Assembly (NCBI RefSeq): GCF_029840635.1
Contig: NZ_JAOCCU010000026.1
Span: forward strand, 22,132-86,131
Source: Mitsuaria sp. GD03876
GTDB taxonomy: Bacteria > Pseudomonadota > Gammaproteobacteria > Burkholderiales > Burkholderiaceae_C
DNA length: 64,000 nucleotides
Reading direction: 5' to 3'
The position numbers and the translations under genes were made by a program. The notes beneath the pieces were generated by a model, which searched no databases, had not been told where the DNA came from, and worked only from the letters and a program-made list of their open reading frames with translations. This document shows positions 18,322 to 27,286 of this stretch, one piece after another; position 1 is the stretch's first letter, and every line of letters starts with the position of its first letter.

Positions 18322-18461
18322 TCCTTCCAGCGATTCAGCAACCAGCGCAGCAGGACGGCGGCCGCGATGCCGCCCAGCATCACGCGCGCACGGTGCGTCG
18401 AATTGGCGGCGGCGAGCGCCACCGCGAAGAGGAAGCAGGTGAGGACAAGGTCTCTGTTCAT
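18318..18461 (-). CDS. Putative small membrane protein
   Basis: A possible 47-residue protein, 'MNRDLVLTCFLFAVALAAAN', then a basic loop and a second hydrophobic stretch 'VMLGGIAAAVLLRWLL', ending in 'NRWKD'. The stop shares bases with the stop of the AraC-family gene on the other strand. No ribosome binding site is clear. The two-helix pattern with positive loop and tail supports a real protein moderately; no family is recognised. Confidence 0.4.
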   Translation of the reverse strand: MNRDLVLTCFLFAVALAAANSTHRARVMLGGIAAAVLLRWLLNRWKD

Positions 18462-18515
18462 CGCGACGTGGGTGGCCGGGCGTCGGATCGGCGGTTCGAT
18501 GAGCAGGTGGCCTCG

Positions 18516-18533
18516 CGGAACCGCCGGGTTCCG
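18516..18533. terminator. Short perfect stem-loop between regulator and nadB
   Basis: CGGAACC-gccg-GGTTCCG, a perfect 7-bp stem with a tetraloop, followed on the plus strand by the pyrimidine-rich ttctctcctt. It could terminate the plus-strand regulator transcript or lie in the nadB leader. There is no clean T-run, so the call is tentative. Confidence 0.35.
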
Positions 18534-18562
18534 TTCTCTCCTTAGAATCCCCGACTCCCAAG

Positions 18563-18591
18563 CGATGACGCCCCGATGACCGGGCGATGAC
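18563..18591. repeat. 11-bp-periodic CGATGAC motif at the nadB start
   Basis: CGATGAC begins at 18563, 18574 and 18585, exactly 11 bases apart, ending over the nadB start codon. Similar 11-base-spaced arrays of the same core (as TCATCG on the plus strand) occur at 30708-30757 and 49999-50059. Confidence 0.6.
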
Positions 18592-20206
18592 GATGACAGC
18601 AGCTGTTCGGACCGACGCGGCGCGGGCGCCGGTGGTGATCGTGGGTGCCGGCCTGGCCGGATTGACGGTGGCGTTGCACCTGGCGGACCGGGTGCCGGTG
18701 ATCGTGCTGGCCAAGCGCGAGTTGACCGAGGCCGCCACTGCCTGGGCGCAAGGCGGCATCGTCGGCGTGCTGGGCTCCGACGACAGCATCGACAGTCATG
18801 TCCGCGACACGCAGGAAGCCGGCGCCGGCCTCGTCGACGAGGCCACCGCCCGCTACATCGCCGAACGCAGCGCCGAGGCCGTCGGCTGGCTCGTCGACCA
18901 GGGCGTGCCCTTCACCCCCGACGAGCAGGGCCCGCTGGGCCTGCACCTGACCCGCGAGGGCGGCCACGCCGTGCGCCGCATCGCCCACGCCGCCGACGCC
19001 ACCGGCAAGGCGATCCACGACGCGCTGCTGGCCAAGGCCCGCGCGCATCCCAACATCGAGCTGCGCCAGCGCTGGATGGCGCTGGACCTGATCACCTCGC
19101 GCCACGTGCAGCGCGAGGAACCGTCGCGCTGCTACGGCGTCTACGCGCTGGACATGGACGCGCAGCGGGTCGAGGCCATCGCCACGCGCGCGGTCGTCAT
19201 GGCCACCGGCGGCGCCGGCAAGGTCTATCGCTACACGACCAATCCGGACACCTCCACCGGCGACGGCATCGCGATGGCCTGGCGCGCGGGCTGCCGTGTC
19301 GCCAACATGGAATTCATCCAGTTCCACCCGACCTGCCTGTACCACCCGCAGGAACGCAGCTTCCTGATCACGGAGGCGCTGCGCGGCGAGGGCGGTCACC
19401 TGAAGCTGCCGGACGGCACCCGCTTCATGGCCGCGCACGACGAGCGGCTCGAGCTCGCGCCCCGCGATGTCGTCGCCCGCGCGATCGACTTCGAGATGAA
19501 GAAACACGGCCTGGACCATGTGTGGCTCGACGCCACGCACCTGGGCGAGGCCTTCCTGAAGGAACACTTCCCGACGATCCACGCGCGCTGCCTGGCCCTG
19601 GGCATCGACATCGCGCGCCAGCCGATCCCGGTCGTGCCCGCCGTCCACTTCACCTGCGGCGGCGTCGTGTCGGACCTGCGCGGCCGCGCCGACCTGCCCG
19701 GCCTGCACGCCGTCGGCGAGACCGCCTACACCGGCCTGCACGGCGCGAACCGGCTGGCCAGCAACTCGCTGCTGGAGTGCGTGGTGCTCGGCCGCAGCTG
19801 CGCCACCGACATCCTCGAGCAGCCCGAGCCGGACCCCGCGCCGCTGCCCGCCTGGGACGAGAGCCAGGTCGAGGACGCGGACGAGCAGGTCGTCATCGCC
19901 CACAACTGGGACGAGCTGCGGCTGCTGATGTGGAACTACGTCGGCATCGTGCGCACGACCAAGCGGCTCGAACGCGCGCTGCACCGCATCGACCTGCTGC
20001 GCGCCGAGATCGACGACTACTACGCCAACTTCCGCGTCAGCCGCGACCTGCTGGAGCTGCGCAACCTGGTTGATTGCGCCGAGCTCATCGTGCGTTCGGC
20101 GCTGCTGCGGCACGAGAGCCGCGGGCTGCACTACAGCCGCGACTACCCGCGCACGCTGCCGGCCAGCCTGCCCACGGTGCTGGTGCGCAACGGCAACGCG
20201 CGCTGA
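18587..20206 (+). CDS. nadB: L-aspartate oxidase
   Basis: Oxidises L-aspartate to iminoaspartate with FAD, the first step of de novo NAD synthesis; the product goes to NadA, encoded nearby on the other strand. The 539 residues match family length. Seen: the FAD motif 'VVIVGAGLAGLTVALHLA', 'TAWAQGGIVGVLG', 'ATGGAGKVYRYTTNPDTSTG', the active-site region 'HFTCGGVVSDL', and 'GLHGANRLASNSLLE'. The start codon lies inside an 11-bp-periodic CGATGAC repeat, and a second ATG follows two codons later. Confidence 0.96.
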   Translation: MTMTAAVRTDAARAPVVIVGAGLAGLTVALHLADRVPVIVLAKRELTEAATAWAQGGIVGVLGSDDSIDSHVRDTQEAGAGLVDEATARYIAERSAEAVGWLVDQGVPFTPDEQGPLGLHLTREGGHAVRRIAHAADATGKAIHDALLAKARAHPNIELRQRWMALDLITSRHVQREEPSRCYGVYALDMDAQRVEAIATRAVVMATGGAGKVYRYTTNPDTSTGDGIAMAWRAGCRVANMEFIQFHPTCLYHPQERSFLITEALRGEGGHLKLPDGTRFMAAHDERLELAPRDVVARAIDFEMKKHGLDHVWLDATHLGEAFLKEHFPTIHARCLALGIDIARQPIPVVPAVHFTCGGVVSDLRGRADLPGLHAVGETAYTGLHGANRLASNSLLECVVLGRSCATDILEQPEPDPAPLPAWDESQVEDADEQVVIAHNWDELRLLMWNYVGIVRTTKRLERALHRIDLLRAEIDDYYANFRVSRDLLELRNLVDCAELIVRSALLRHESRGLHYSRDYPRTLPASLPTVLVRNGNAR

Positions 20207-20497
20207 TCAGCGCGGCTTGGCCCGCAGCGCCATGCGCGACTGCACGAAGGTGAAGGCGTAGCTGACCGCCTCCTTGATCGCGGCCTCGACGTCCTCGCGC
20301 TCCTGCTCGGTCAGGTAGAACGAGTAGTCGACCTCATGCCGGATGTAGCGCGGCGGCAGCCGGTTCAACGCCACGCAGGCGATGTCGGCGAGCAGCTCGC
20401 CGTCGTTCTCCGATCCCGGGAGGTGCTCGTGCGCGTACGCCTGCACCGCCGCGATGACTTCGCGTTCGTGATGGTTGTAGAGCGAGGTGAAGTCCAT
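20207..20497 (-). CDS. comFB: ComFB-like late competence development protein
   Basis: A 96-residue protein with the ComFB pattern: 'LYNHHEREVIAAVQAYAHEH', then 'ADIACVALNRLPPRYIRHEVDYSFYLT' read in pieces, and a helical tail. ComFB-type proteins are small and widespread in bacteria; some bind cyclic dinucleotides, though the role in this lineage is not established. AGGA lies 7 bases before the ATG. Its stop abuts the nadB stop with no gap, and a terminator separates it from nadA upstream on the same strand. Confidence 0.8.
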   Translation of the reverse strand: MDFTSLYNHHEREVIAAVQAYAHEHLPGSENDGELLADIACVALNRLPPRYIRHEVDYSFYLTEQEREDVEAAIKEAVSYAFTFVQSRMALRAKPR

Positions 20498-20562
20498 GGG
20501 CGCGTCCTGCGGAAGAAGCCGGGATGACCGGGGGTGAACCACAGCATCGCGCGCGGGCGCCC

Positions 20563-20604
20563 AAATGAAAAGCCCCCGCGGACACTCGTTCACGCGGGGG
20601 GCTT
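20563..20604 (-). terminator. Rho-independent terminator of nadA
   Basis: On the minus strand an AAGCCCCCCGCG / CGCGGGGGCTT stem (one bulged base) is followed by TTTTCATTT. It lies 16 bases beyond the nadA stop and before the comFB gene, so it most likely ends the nadA transcript. Confidence 0.85.
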
Positions 20605-20619
20605 CGAGGGACCGGGGAC

Positions 20620-21735
20620 TCAGGCGGCGCCGATGCCCGGCACCAGCGCGCCCGCGGCGTGGGCGGCCTTGCGGGCCTTGAGCTGAGCGGTGAAGTCCAG
20701 CATGCGCTCGATGCACGACAGCGCCTGCGCCCGGGTCGGTTCCTCGACGAAGATCTCGCCGGTGCCGCGCTCCAGGCAGTCGACCAGGCCCTGCAGGCCG
20801 TTCATCGCCATCCACGGGCAGTGCGCGCAGCTCTTGCAGCTGGCGCTGTTGCCGGCGGTCGGCGCCTCGATCAGCACCTTGTCCGGCGCCAGCTGGCGCA
20901 TCGCGTGCAGGATGCCGTTGTCGGTGGCGACGACGTATTCGCGGGCCTTGCCCTCGACCACCGCCTTGATCAGCGCCGAGGTCGAGCCCACGACGTCCGC
21001 CTGCGCCACGACCGAGGCCGGTGACTCCGGATGGACCAGGATCAGCGCGTCCGGATGCTGCTCGCGCAGCAGTTCCAGCTCCAGGCCCTTGAACTCGTCG
21101 TGCACGATGCAGGCGCCGTTCCACATCAGCATGTCGGCGCCGGTCTGCTCCTGGATGTAGCGGCCCAGGTGGCGGTCGGGCGCCCACAGGATCTTCTCGC
21201 CGCGGGCCTTGAGCTCGCTGACGATCTCCAGCGCGCAGGAACTCGTGACCATCCAGTCCGCCCGCGCCTTCACCGCCGCGCTGGTGTTGGCGTAGACGAC
21301 GACCGTGCGGTCCGGATGCGCGTCGCAGAAGGCGGCGAACTCGTCGGCCGGGCAGCCCAGGTCCAGCGAGCAGGTCGCGTCCAGGTCCGGCATCAGCACG
21401 CGCTTTTCCGGGCTGAGGATCTTGGCGCTCTCGCCCATGAACTTCACGCCGGCGACGACCAGCGTCTGGGCCGCGTGATCGCGGCCGAAGCGGGCCATTT
21501 CGAGCGAATCGGAGACGATGCCGCCGGTTTCCTGCGCGAGGTCCTGCAGGTCGCCGTCGACGTAGTAGTGGGCGACCAGCACGGCCCCCTTGGCCTTGAG
21601 CAGTTCGGCCGCGCGGGCCTTGAGCTGTTGGCGCTGGCTGGGCGTCAGCGGTGCCGGCACCTTGGCCCATGCGTGGGCGGTGCAGGTGGCGCCTTGCGCG
21701 TCCTGGCGGGCGAAGTCGTAGAGAACCTGTTCCAT
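20620..21735 (-). CDS. nadA: Quinolinate synthase A
   Basis: Condenses iminoaspartate with dihydroxyacetone phosphate to quinolinate using a [4Fe-4S] cluster. The 371-residue protein has the three-fold internal repeat of NadA; '[17 protein letters not shown]', '[13 protein letters not shown]', 'TSSCALEI' and the C-terminal '[14 protein letters not shown]' supply candidate cluster Cys residues. It starts 12 bases after the stop of an AraC-family gene on the same strand, and a good terminator follows it. Together with NadB it provides the aspartate route to NAD. Confidence 0.96.
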   Translation of the reverse strand: MEQVLYDFARQDAQGATCTAHAWAKVPAPLTPSQRQQLKARAAELLKAKGAVLVAHYYVDGDLQDLAQETGGIVSDSLEMARFGRDHAAQTLVVAGVKFMGESAKILSPEKRVLMPDLDATCSLDLGCPADEFAAFCDAHPDRTVVVYANTSAAVKARADWMVTSSCALEIVSELKARGEKILWAPDRHLGRYIQEQTGADMLMWNGACIVHDEFKGLELELLREQHPDALILVHPESPASVVAQADVVGSTSALIKAVVEGKAREYVVATDNGILHAMRQLAPDKVLIEAPTAGNSASCKSCAHCPWMAMNGLQGLVDCLERGTGEIFVEEPTRAQALSCIERMLDFTAQLKARKAAHAAGALVPGIGAA

Positions 21736-21747
21736 AGGGCGCGAATT

Positions 21748-22695
21748 CTAGGTCTGGCCGAAAAACCGGCTCGGCGGCATGCCCACCGTCCGGGTCACCA
21801 TCGCGGTGAAGGCGCTGGCGCTCGCGTAGCCGAGTTCCGCGGCGATCAACTGCATCGGCTTGCGCTGCGCGGCCAGGCGCAGCGCCTCGGCCAGCAGCGC
21901 CTGCTGGCGCCACTGGGCGTAGCTGCTGCCCAGCTCCTGGCGGAAGAGCCGCGAGACGGTGCGCGCGCTGGCGCCGACCTCGGCCGCCCAGTCGTCCAGG
22001 CTGGCGTGGCGCATCGGCGCCGCGAGCACCGCCTCGCACAGCCGGCGCAGCCGCTTGTCGGTGGGCAGCGCCACGCCCAGCTGCAGGCTGCGGGCGCGGC
22101 CGATCTCGTCCAGGATCAGCCGGCCGATCCAGACCTCGCGCTCGAGCACGGCATCGCCGTTCTGCGGATCGTCCAGCGCCAACTGCACCACCAGCTCGCG
22201 CAGCAGCGGCGAGACCTCCAGCACGCGGTTCTCGAGCCAGACCGCGGCGCCGTCACCATCGCCGCCCCGCGTCGCCGGCGGCCGCAGCAGGTAGAGCGTG
22301 CGCAGCTCGCAGCGCTCGACGGCGGTGACCGCGTGGACCACGCCGGCCGGGATCCACACGGCGCGCGAGGGCGGGACCAGGAAGGTCGCCCGGTCGGTGC
22401 TGACGCGCACCACGCCCGAGACCGAGAACACCAGCTGTCCCCAGGTGTGGAAATGCGCCTGGATGTCCATGTTCCCGTCCATCGAGCGGGACTTGGCGCG
22501 CACCGGCCGCTGCTCGCTGGGGGCGTAGCGGCGCGGGTCCAGCGGCGGCACGCTGGCGCGGCCGGGCACGAGGCCGTCGCGAGACGGCACCAGCTTGCGC
22601 GGGCGGATCGGCGCGGGACGGCAGGTGGCGCCGGCGGGGCCGGGGGCGGAAGCGGAGGAGGGCGAGGGCGAGGGCGAGGGCGAGGCGCGGGCCAT
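21748..22695 (-). CDS. AraC-family regulator with cupin domain
   Basis: A 315-residue regulator. The first ~65 residues are Ser/Pro/Ala-rich and basic, so translation may start further in (for example at 'MDGNMDIQ'). A cupin sensor domain follows ('FHTWGQLVFSVSGVVRV', 'PPSRAVWIPAGVVHAV'), then two helix-turn-helix motifs ('LDDWAAEVGASARTVSRLF' and 'LIAAELGYASASAFTAMV'). It is divergent from an MFS transporter gene with 69 bases between, the arrangement of NimR-type regulators of exporters. It precedes nadA by 12 bases, so read-through into nadA is possible. Confidence 0.88.
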   Translation of the reverse strand: MARASPSPSPSPSSASAPGPAGATCRPAPIRPRKLVPSRDGLVPGRASVPPLDPRRYAPSEQRPVRAKSRSMDGNMDIQAHFHTWGQLVFSVSGVVRVSTDRATFLVPPSRAVWIPAGVVHAVTAVERCELRTLYLLRPPATRGGDGDGAAVWLENRVLEVSPLLRELVVQLALDDPQNGDAVLEREVWIGRLILDEIGRARSLQLGVALPTDKRLRRLCEAVLAAPMRHASLDDWAAEVGASARTVSRLFRQELGSSYAQWRQQALLAEALRLAAQRKPMQLIAAELGYASASAFTAMVTRTVGMPPSRFFGQT

Positions 22696-22764
22696 GGCTG
22701 GAACTCGACAGAAGTTGTCCGGCTATCGTAATTCCGACGCCGAGGCCCTGTCACCATTCCGGCC

Positions 22765-24018
22765 ATGAACACCGCCACCACCACCGCCGACGGGGCCGGC
22801 CTCGCGGCCGGCGCCGCGCAGAGCGCCAAGCAGGACATCCAGACGATCAGCCTGATCGGGCTGGCGCACGGCACCTCGCATTTCTTCCACATGCTGCTGC
22901 CGCCGCTGTTCCCGGTGTTCATGAAGGAGTTCGGGCTGAGCTATTCGGAGCTCGGCCTGCTGGTGACGGTCTTCTTCGTCATCTCCGGGGTGGGGCAGGC
23001 GCTGTCGGGGTTCCTGGTGGACCGGACCGGCGCGCGGCCGGTGCTGTTCGTGGCGCTGGGCTGCTTCGTGGCGGCCTCGCTGGCGGCGGGCACGGCCCAG
23101 GGCTTCGCCGGGCTGGCGCTGGCGGCGGCGCTGGCGGGGCTGGGCAATTCGCCCTTCCACCCGGTGGACTTCACGATCCTCAACAAGCGGGTGTCGCAAC
23201 AGCGGCTCGGCCATGCGTTCTCGGTGCACGGCATCACCGGCAACCTGGGCTGGGCGGTGGCGCCGGTGCTGCTGATCTCGATCCACCAGGCCACCGGCCA
23301 GTGGCGGCTGGGCTACGTGGCGACGGCGGCCTGGGCGCTGTTCGTGATCGCGCTGCTGGCGTTCAAGCGCGACGCGATCGACGACAGCCAGGGGTCCTGG
23401 GGCCACGAGAAGGCCGGCGCGGCGAAGGCGCCGGTGGACGAGCATCCGATGGCCTTCCTCAAGCTGCCGTCGGTGTGGCTGTGTTTCTCGTTCTTCTTCT
23501 TCAGCACCGCGGCGCTGAGCGCGATCCAGAGCTTCGCCTCGCCGGCGCTGTCGGCGATGTACGGCGTGAGCCTGGCGAGCACCGCCTTCGTGGTGACGGG
23601 CTACATGCTGGCGGGCGCGGCGGGGATGATCGTGGGCGGCTTCCTGGTGGCGAAGTCGCAGAACCTGGAGCGCAACATCGCCGGCGCGATGTTCGTGGCG
23701 GCGGCGCTGCTGGCGCTGACGGCCACCGGCTGGCTGCCGGCGACGGCGGCGCTGATCGCGGCGGCGACGGCCGGTTTCGGCACCGGCCTGGCAGGCCCGT
23801 CGCGCGACATGCTGATCAAGCGCGCGGCGCCGCCCGGGGCGACGGGCCGTGTCTACGGCACGGTGTACTCGGGCCTGGACACCGGCTTCGCGGTCGCCGC
23901 GCCGGTCTTCGGCGCGCTGATGGACCGGCATTGGACCAACGGCGTGTTCTTCGGCGCGGCGCTGGCGCTGCTGATGGGCATCGGGGCGGCGAGCCTGGTG
24001 CGCGGCGGAAAGCGTTGA
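22765..24018 (+). CDS. MFS transporter (Fsr-like drug exporter group)
   Basis: A 417-residue protein with about 12 hydrophobic helices. 'GLAHGTSHFFHMLLPPLFP' at the first helix, 'SGFLVDRTGARPVLFVALG' (A-motif) and 'LGNSPFHPVDFTILNKRV' resemble the fosmidomycin-resistance-like branch of the superfamily. The divergent AraC-type regulator probably controls it. Substrate cannot be assigned. The ATG at 22765 is the first in a region that fits the family; no clear ribosome binding site. Confidence 0.88.
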   Translation: MNTATTTADGAGLAAGAAQSAKQDIQTISLIGLAHGTSHFFHMLLPPLFPVFMKEFGLSYSELGLLVTVFFVISGVGQALSGFLVDRTGARPVLFVALGCFVAASLAAGTAQGFAGLALAAALAGLGNSPFHPVDFTILNKRVSQQRLGHAFSVHGITGNLGWAVAPVLLISIHQATGQWRLGYVATAAWALFVIALLAFKRDAIDDSQGSWGHEKAGAAKAPVDEHPMAFLKLPSVWLCFSFFFFSTAALSAIQSFASPALSAMYGVSLASTAFVVTGYMLAGAAGMIVGGFLVAKSQNLERNIAGAMFVAAALLALTATGWLPATAALIAAATAGFGTGLAGPSRDMLIKRAAPPGATGRVYGTVYSGLDTGFAVAAPVFGALMDRHWTNGVFFGAALALLMGIGAASLVRGGKR

Positions 24019-24109
24019 TCACCCCTGGGGAGGCGCGGGATTCGTGCCTCTCAGTCCGAGGGATCGGATGACTGGGACGAGGAACGTCCGGGTCGAATCA
24101 GATGCATCG

Positions 24110-24127
24110 AGGCCGGTCGTCCGGCCT
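24110..24127. promoter_or_regulatory. Perfect short stem-loop upstream of the Panacea operon
   Basis: AGGCCGG-tcgt-CCGGCCT, a 7-bp perfect dyad about 95 bases before the Panacea-domain gene. It may end the upstream MFS transcript or be part of the control region of the putative toxin-antitoxin operon. It has no T-run on either side. Confidence 0.35.
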
Positions 24128-24222
24128 GTATCGCATCGCGCGCGCAACAGCGCAGCAGCCTTCGTTTGCGACGGAATGGCAGGGGACTAGAGTCGTCGGC
24201 TCTGTCCAGGAGCCAACCGGCC

Positions 24223-24696
24223 ATGCCCCATCCCGCCGTCATCGTCGCCAATGCGGTCCTCTATCGCGCGAAGCTCAGGGGCCTGGCCATCAGCCATCTC
24301 AAGCTTCAGAAGCTGGTCTTCTTCACGCATGCCTGGCGCCTGGCTGTCCACGGCGTTCCGGCTGTCGACGAGCGTCCCGAGGCGTGGGAGTACGGGCCTG
24401 TCTTCAACTCGCTGTACTACCGGCTCAAGGGCAGCGGACACGAGCCGATCACGACGTTCATCCAGTCCGTCGATGTCAGCACCAACGCGTATGCGGCCCT
24501 GATGCCATCGCCCGAGGAGAAGGATTTCTGGAGCATCCTCGACCAGGTCATGGACCGGTATGGCCACATGACGCCGTTGGAGTTGTCGACGTTGAGCCAC
24601 GAGCCGGGCGGCCCGTGGGATCTCGCCAGGCAGGCGAATCAGGCGTTGATCCTGGATGACGCGGTGAGTCAGTTCTACAGGGGCAAGCTCAAGTGA
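24223..24696 (+). CDS. Panacea (DUF4065/SocA-like) domain protein, putative antitoxin
   Basis: A 157-residue protein of the Panacea family: 'ISHLKLQKLVFFTHAWRLAV' and 'EAWEYGPVFNSLYYRLK' are the family landmarks. Panacea proteins serve as antitoxin domains paired with many unrelated toxins, and SocA in Caulobacter is a proteolytic adaptor. Start at 24223 has AGGAG 11 bases upstream; the longer frame adds unrelated residues. Its stop overlaps the next start (GTGA), so the two are translated as a pair. The partner is a small membrane protein. The pair is visibly less GC-rich than neighbours, consistent with acquisition. Confidence 0.85.
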   Translation: MPHPAVIVANAVLYRAKLRGLAISHLKLQKLVFFTHAWRLAVHGVPAVDERPEAWEYGPVFNSLYYRLKGSGHEPITTFIQSVDVSTNAYAALMPSPEEKDFWSILDQVMDRYGHMTPLELSTLSHEPGGPWDLARQANQALILDDAVSQFYRGKLK

Positions 24697-25163
24697 TCGA
24701 ATCGCTCCATACGCCGGCCTTGCCCCTGCCTCATGTCGCGGTTCCGCCGGTGGACACGCCGGCGACGAAGGAGTCGACCAAGTTCGACGATCGCGTGCTG
24801 GACTACAAGATCAAGCGCGCGGGCACTTTCGGCGGCCTGGGCGTCGCGGGATGTCTCTACCTGGTCGGCGTGATTGCCATCCTGAAGGTGCTCGGGATCT
24901 GGCCATTCGATTGCTCGCCGTTCGTCGAGGTCACGGAAGACTTCTCTCGTGTCCTGGAATGCGCCGTGCCAATGATTGGGGAGAACTCGTGGCATGGATT
25001 GGCCGGGGTCATGCTCGCGTTGTTCTCGGTGCCGACAGTGCTGCTGATCTCGATCCTTCGCACGATTTCGCCAAAGCGGGAACCGCTGCCGGACACGCTC
25101 TACACCGCCGTGGCCGACAAGCTGTCCGTCGTCCTGGAGCGGTTTTTCGACGCAAGGAAATAG
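24693..25163 (+). CDS. Small membrane protein paired with Panacea antitoxin, putative toxin
   Basis: A 156-residue protein that I do not recognise. Residues 1-47 are polar, with a Pro-rich start and 'TKESTKFDDRVLDYKIK'. Hydrophobic helices lie at about 48-70 and 104-125, separated by a ~30-residue acidic segment containing two Cys. The tail, 'TLYTAVADKLSVVLERFFDA', is amphipathic. It begins with GTG overlapping the Panacea stop by 4 bases. By genetic layout it is the toxin candidate, perhaps acting on the membrane. A transported membrane-anchored partner of another kind is equally possible. Two 60-base lines at 24901-25020 are 57% and 63% G+C by my count, below the surrounding genes. Confidence 0.7.
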   Translation: MIESLHTPALPLPHVAVPPVDTPATKESTKFDDRVLDYKIKRAGTFGGLGVAGCLYLVGVIAILKVLGIWPFDCSPFVEVTEDFSRVLECAVPMIGENSWHGLAGVMLALFSVPTVLLISILRTISPKREPLPDTLYTAVADKLSVVLERFFDARK

Positions 25164-25319
25164 CGCCCGCAAGGCCTGACCCCGACCGACTCGGATCGGG
25201 GATCCGACCGCGCGATCCGATGGATCGAGGTCGGTCCCCAGCGGCCGACGCATCCGCGCCGCAACAGGGGACATCGCTCCGGCTTGCATTGACGGGCCTG
25301 CTCGCTACAGTCGGCGGCC

Positions 25320-27044
25320 ATGGATCAGCACAGCACCGTCTCCCGTCCCGCCGGTCACGCGCTCGTCGAGGCGCTGATCGAACAAGGCATCACCGATGTC
25401 TTCGGCGTTCCCGGCGAAAGCTACCTGGCCGTCCTCGACGGGCTGCATGAGCACCGCGACCGCATCCGCTTCGTGGCCTGCCGGCAGGAAGGCGGCGCCG
25501 CCTTCATGGCCGAGGCGCAGGGCAAGCTGACCGGCCGCCCCGGCATCTGCCTCGTCACCCGCGGACCCGGCGCCACCAACGCCAGCATCGGCCTGCACAC
25601 CGCGTTCCAGGACTCCACGCCGATGATCCTGCTCATCGGCCAGGTCGCCTCCGACCAGCGCGACCGCGAAGCCTTCCAGGAAGTCGACTACCGCCAGATG
25701 TTCGGACCCGGCACGCTGGGCATGGCCAAGTGGGTCGGCGAGGTCCACGACCCGCACCGTCTGCCGGAGTACGTCGCCCGCGCCTTCCACACCGCGATGC
25801 AGGGACGCCCGGGGCCGGTCGTGTTGGTGCTGCCCGAGGACATGCTGACGCAGCCCACCGACGCGCCGGTGCTGCCGCGCGCCAGGCCGGCCGTGGCCTG
25901 GCCGTCGCCGGCGGACCTGCTCGAGCTGCAGGCGCGGCTGGAGGCGGCGCAACGGCCCTTCGTCATCGCCGGCGGCGGCGGCTGGACGCCGCAGGCCTGC
26001 GCCGCGCTGCAGGACTTCGCGCACGCCTGGCAACTGCCGGTCGGCTGCGCCTTCCGCTTCCAGGACCTCTACGACAACCGCGACCCGCTGTATGCCGGCG
26101 ACGTCGGCATCGGCATCAACCCGGCGCTGGCCCGCCGCATCGGCGAGGCCGACCTGGTCCTGGCCATCGGCCCGCGCCTGGGCGAGATGACCACCGGCGG
26201 CTACACGCTGCTCAAGGCGCCGCGGCCGGCGCAGCAACTGGTGCACATCCACGCCGGTCCCGAGGAACTGGGCCGCGTCTATGCCGCCGACCAGATGATC
26301 CAGGCCAGCATGAGCGGCGCCGCGCTGGCGCTGCAGCAGCTGCGCCCGCCCGGCGGCGCGCAGGAACTGCCCTGGCTCGCCTGGACGCGCGAGGCGCATG
26401 CCGACTACCAGCGCAACCAGCAGGCGCTGCCGGTCGGGCCGATGGACCTGGCCGAGGTGATGCACCTGCTGGACCGGCTGCTGCCCGCGGAAACGATCTT
26501 CACCAACGGCGCCGGCAACTACAGCGGCTGGCTGCACCGCTTCCACCGCTACACCGCGCTGCACCAGGGCGGTCGCACCCAGCTCGCGCCGACCAGCGGC
26601 GCGATGGGCTACGGCTTCCCGGCCGCCGTCGCGGCCAGCCTGCTGCAGCGCGACCGCTGGGTCGTCAACATCGCCGGCGACGGCGACTTCCTGATGACCG
26701 GGCAGGAGATGTCCACGGCGATGGCGCAGGGCGCGAAGCGGCTGATCTGCGTGGTCGTCGACAACGGCAGCTACGGCACGATCCGCATGCACCAGGAACG
26801 CGAATACCCCGGCCGCGTCAGCGGCAGCGAGCTGCACAACCCGGACTTCGCCGCGCTGGCGCGCGCCTACGGTTGGCAGGCGTTCAGCGCCTCGCGCACC
26901 GAGGAGGTCGAGCCCGCGTTGCGCCAGGCGATCGCGACGCAGGTGCCCACGCTGATCCACCTGACGCTGCCGGTGGAGATCTCCACCAGCCGCGCCACGC
27001 TGAGCAGCATCCGCGAAGCGGCGCTGAAGCGCCGCGCCGGCTGA
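25320..27044 (+). CDS. Thiamine-pyrophosphate enzyme, acetolactate synthase-like
   Basis: A 574-residue TPP-dependent enzyme with the three-domain layout of acetohydroxyacid synthase large subunits. The N-terminal catalytic Glu region is 'CRQEGGAAFMAEAQGKLTG', the middle domain has 'FVIAGGGGW', and the TPP/Mg motif is 'GDGDFLMTGQEMSTAMAQG' followed by 'VVDNGSYGTIRMHQEREYPG'. No small regulatory subunit gene is adjacent, so this is more likely a catabolic or specialised decarboxylase/ligase of the family than the biosynthetic IlvB. It is followed 14 bases later by an S4-domain gene. Confidence 0.88.
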   Translation: MDQHSTVSRPAGHALVEALIEQGITDVFGVPGESYLAVLDGLHEHRDRIRFVACRQEGGAAFMAEAQGKLTGRPGICLVTRGPGATNASIGLHTAFQDSTPMILLIGQVASDQRDREAFQEVDYRQMFGPGTLGMAKWVGEVHDPHRLPEYVARAFHTAMQGRPGPVVLVLPEDMLTQPTDAPVLPRARPAVAWPSPADLLELQARLEAAQRPFVIAGGGGWTPQACAALQDFAHAWQLPVGCAFRFQDLYDNRDPLYAGDVGIGINPALARRIGEADLVLAIGPRLGEMTTGGYTLLKAPRPAQQLVHIHAGPEELGRVYAADQMIQASMSGAALALQQLRPPGGAQELPWLAWTREAHADYQRNQQALPVGPMDLAEVMHLLDRLLPAETIFTNGAGNYSGWLHRFHRYTALHQGGRTQLAPTSGAMGYGFPAAVAASLLQRDRWVVNIAGDGDFLMTGQEMSTAMAQGAKRLICVVVDNGSYGTIRMHQEREYPGRVSGSELHNPDFAALARAYGWQAFSASRTEEVEPALRQAIATQVPTLIHLTLPVEISTSRATLSSIREAALKRRAG

Positions 27045-27058
27045 CGGACAATCCGCGG

Positions 27059-27286
27059 ATGTCCGCATCCGCCATCCCCTTCGCCCTGCGCGGCGACTTC
27101 ATCGAACTCGACAAGCTGCTCAAGGCCACCGCGCTGACCGGCAGCGGCGGCGAGGCCCGGCACTTCATTTCCGAAGGCCAGGTCCGCGTCGACGGCCAGG
27201 TCGAGCTGCGCAAGACCGCCAAGATCCGCGCCGGCCAGGTCGTCGAGTTCAACGGCGAGCGCATCGAGGTCCAGGCTCCGGCCTGA
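27059..27286 (+). CDS. S4-domain RNA-binding protein (YbcJ-like)
   Basis: A 75-residue protein made of one S4 domain: 'IELDKLLKATALTGSGGEAR', 'ISEGQVRVDGQVELRK' and 'KIRAGQVVEFNGERIEV'. Small S4 proteins of the YbcJ type bind RNA, probably structured rRNA or tRNA. It begins 14 bases after the TPP-enzyme stop, so it is probably co-transcribed, without obvious functional link. Confidence 0.88.
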   Translation: MSASAIPFALRGDFIELDKLLKATALTGSGGEARHFISEGQVRVDGQVELRKTAKIRAGQVVEFNGERIEVQAPA

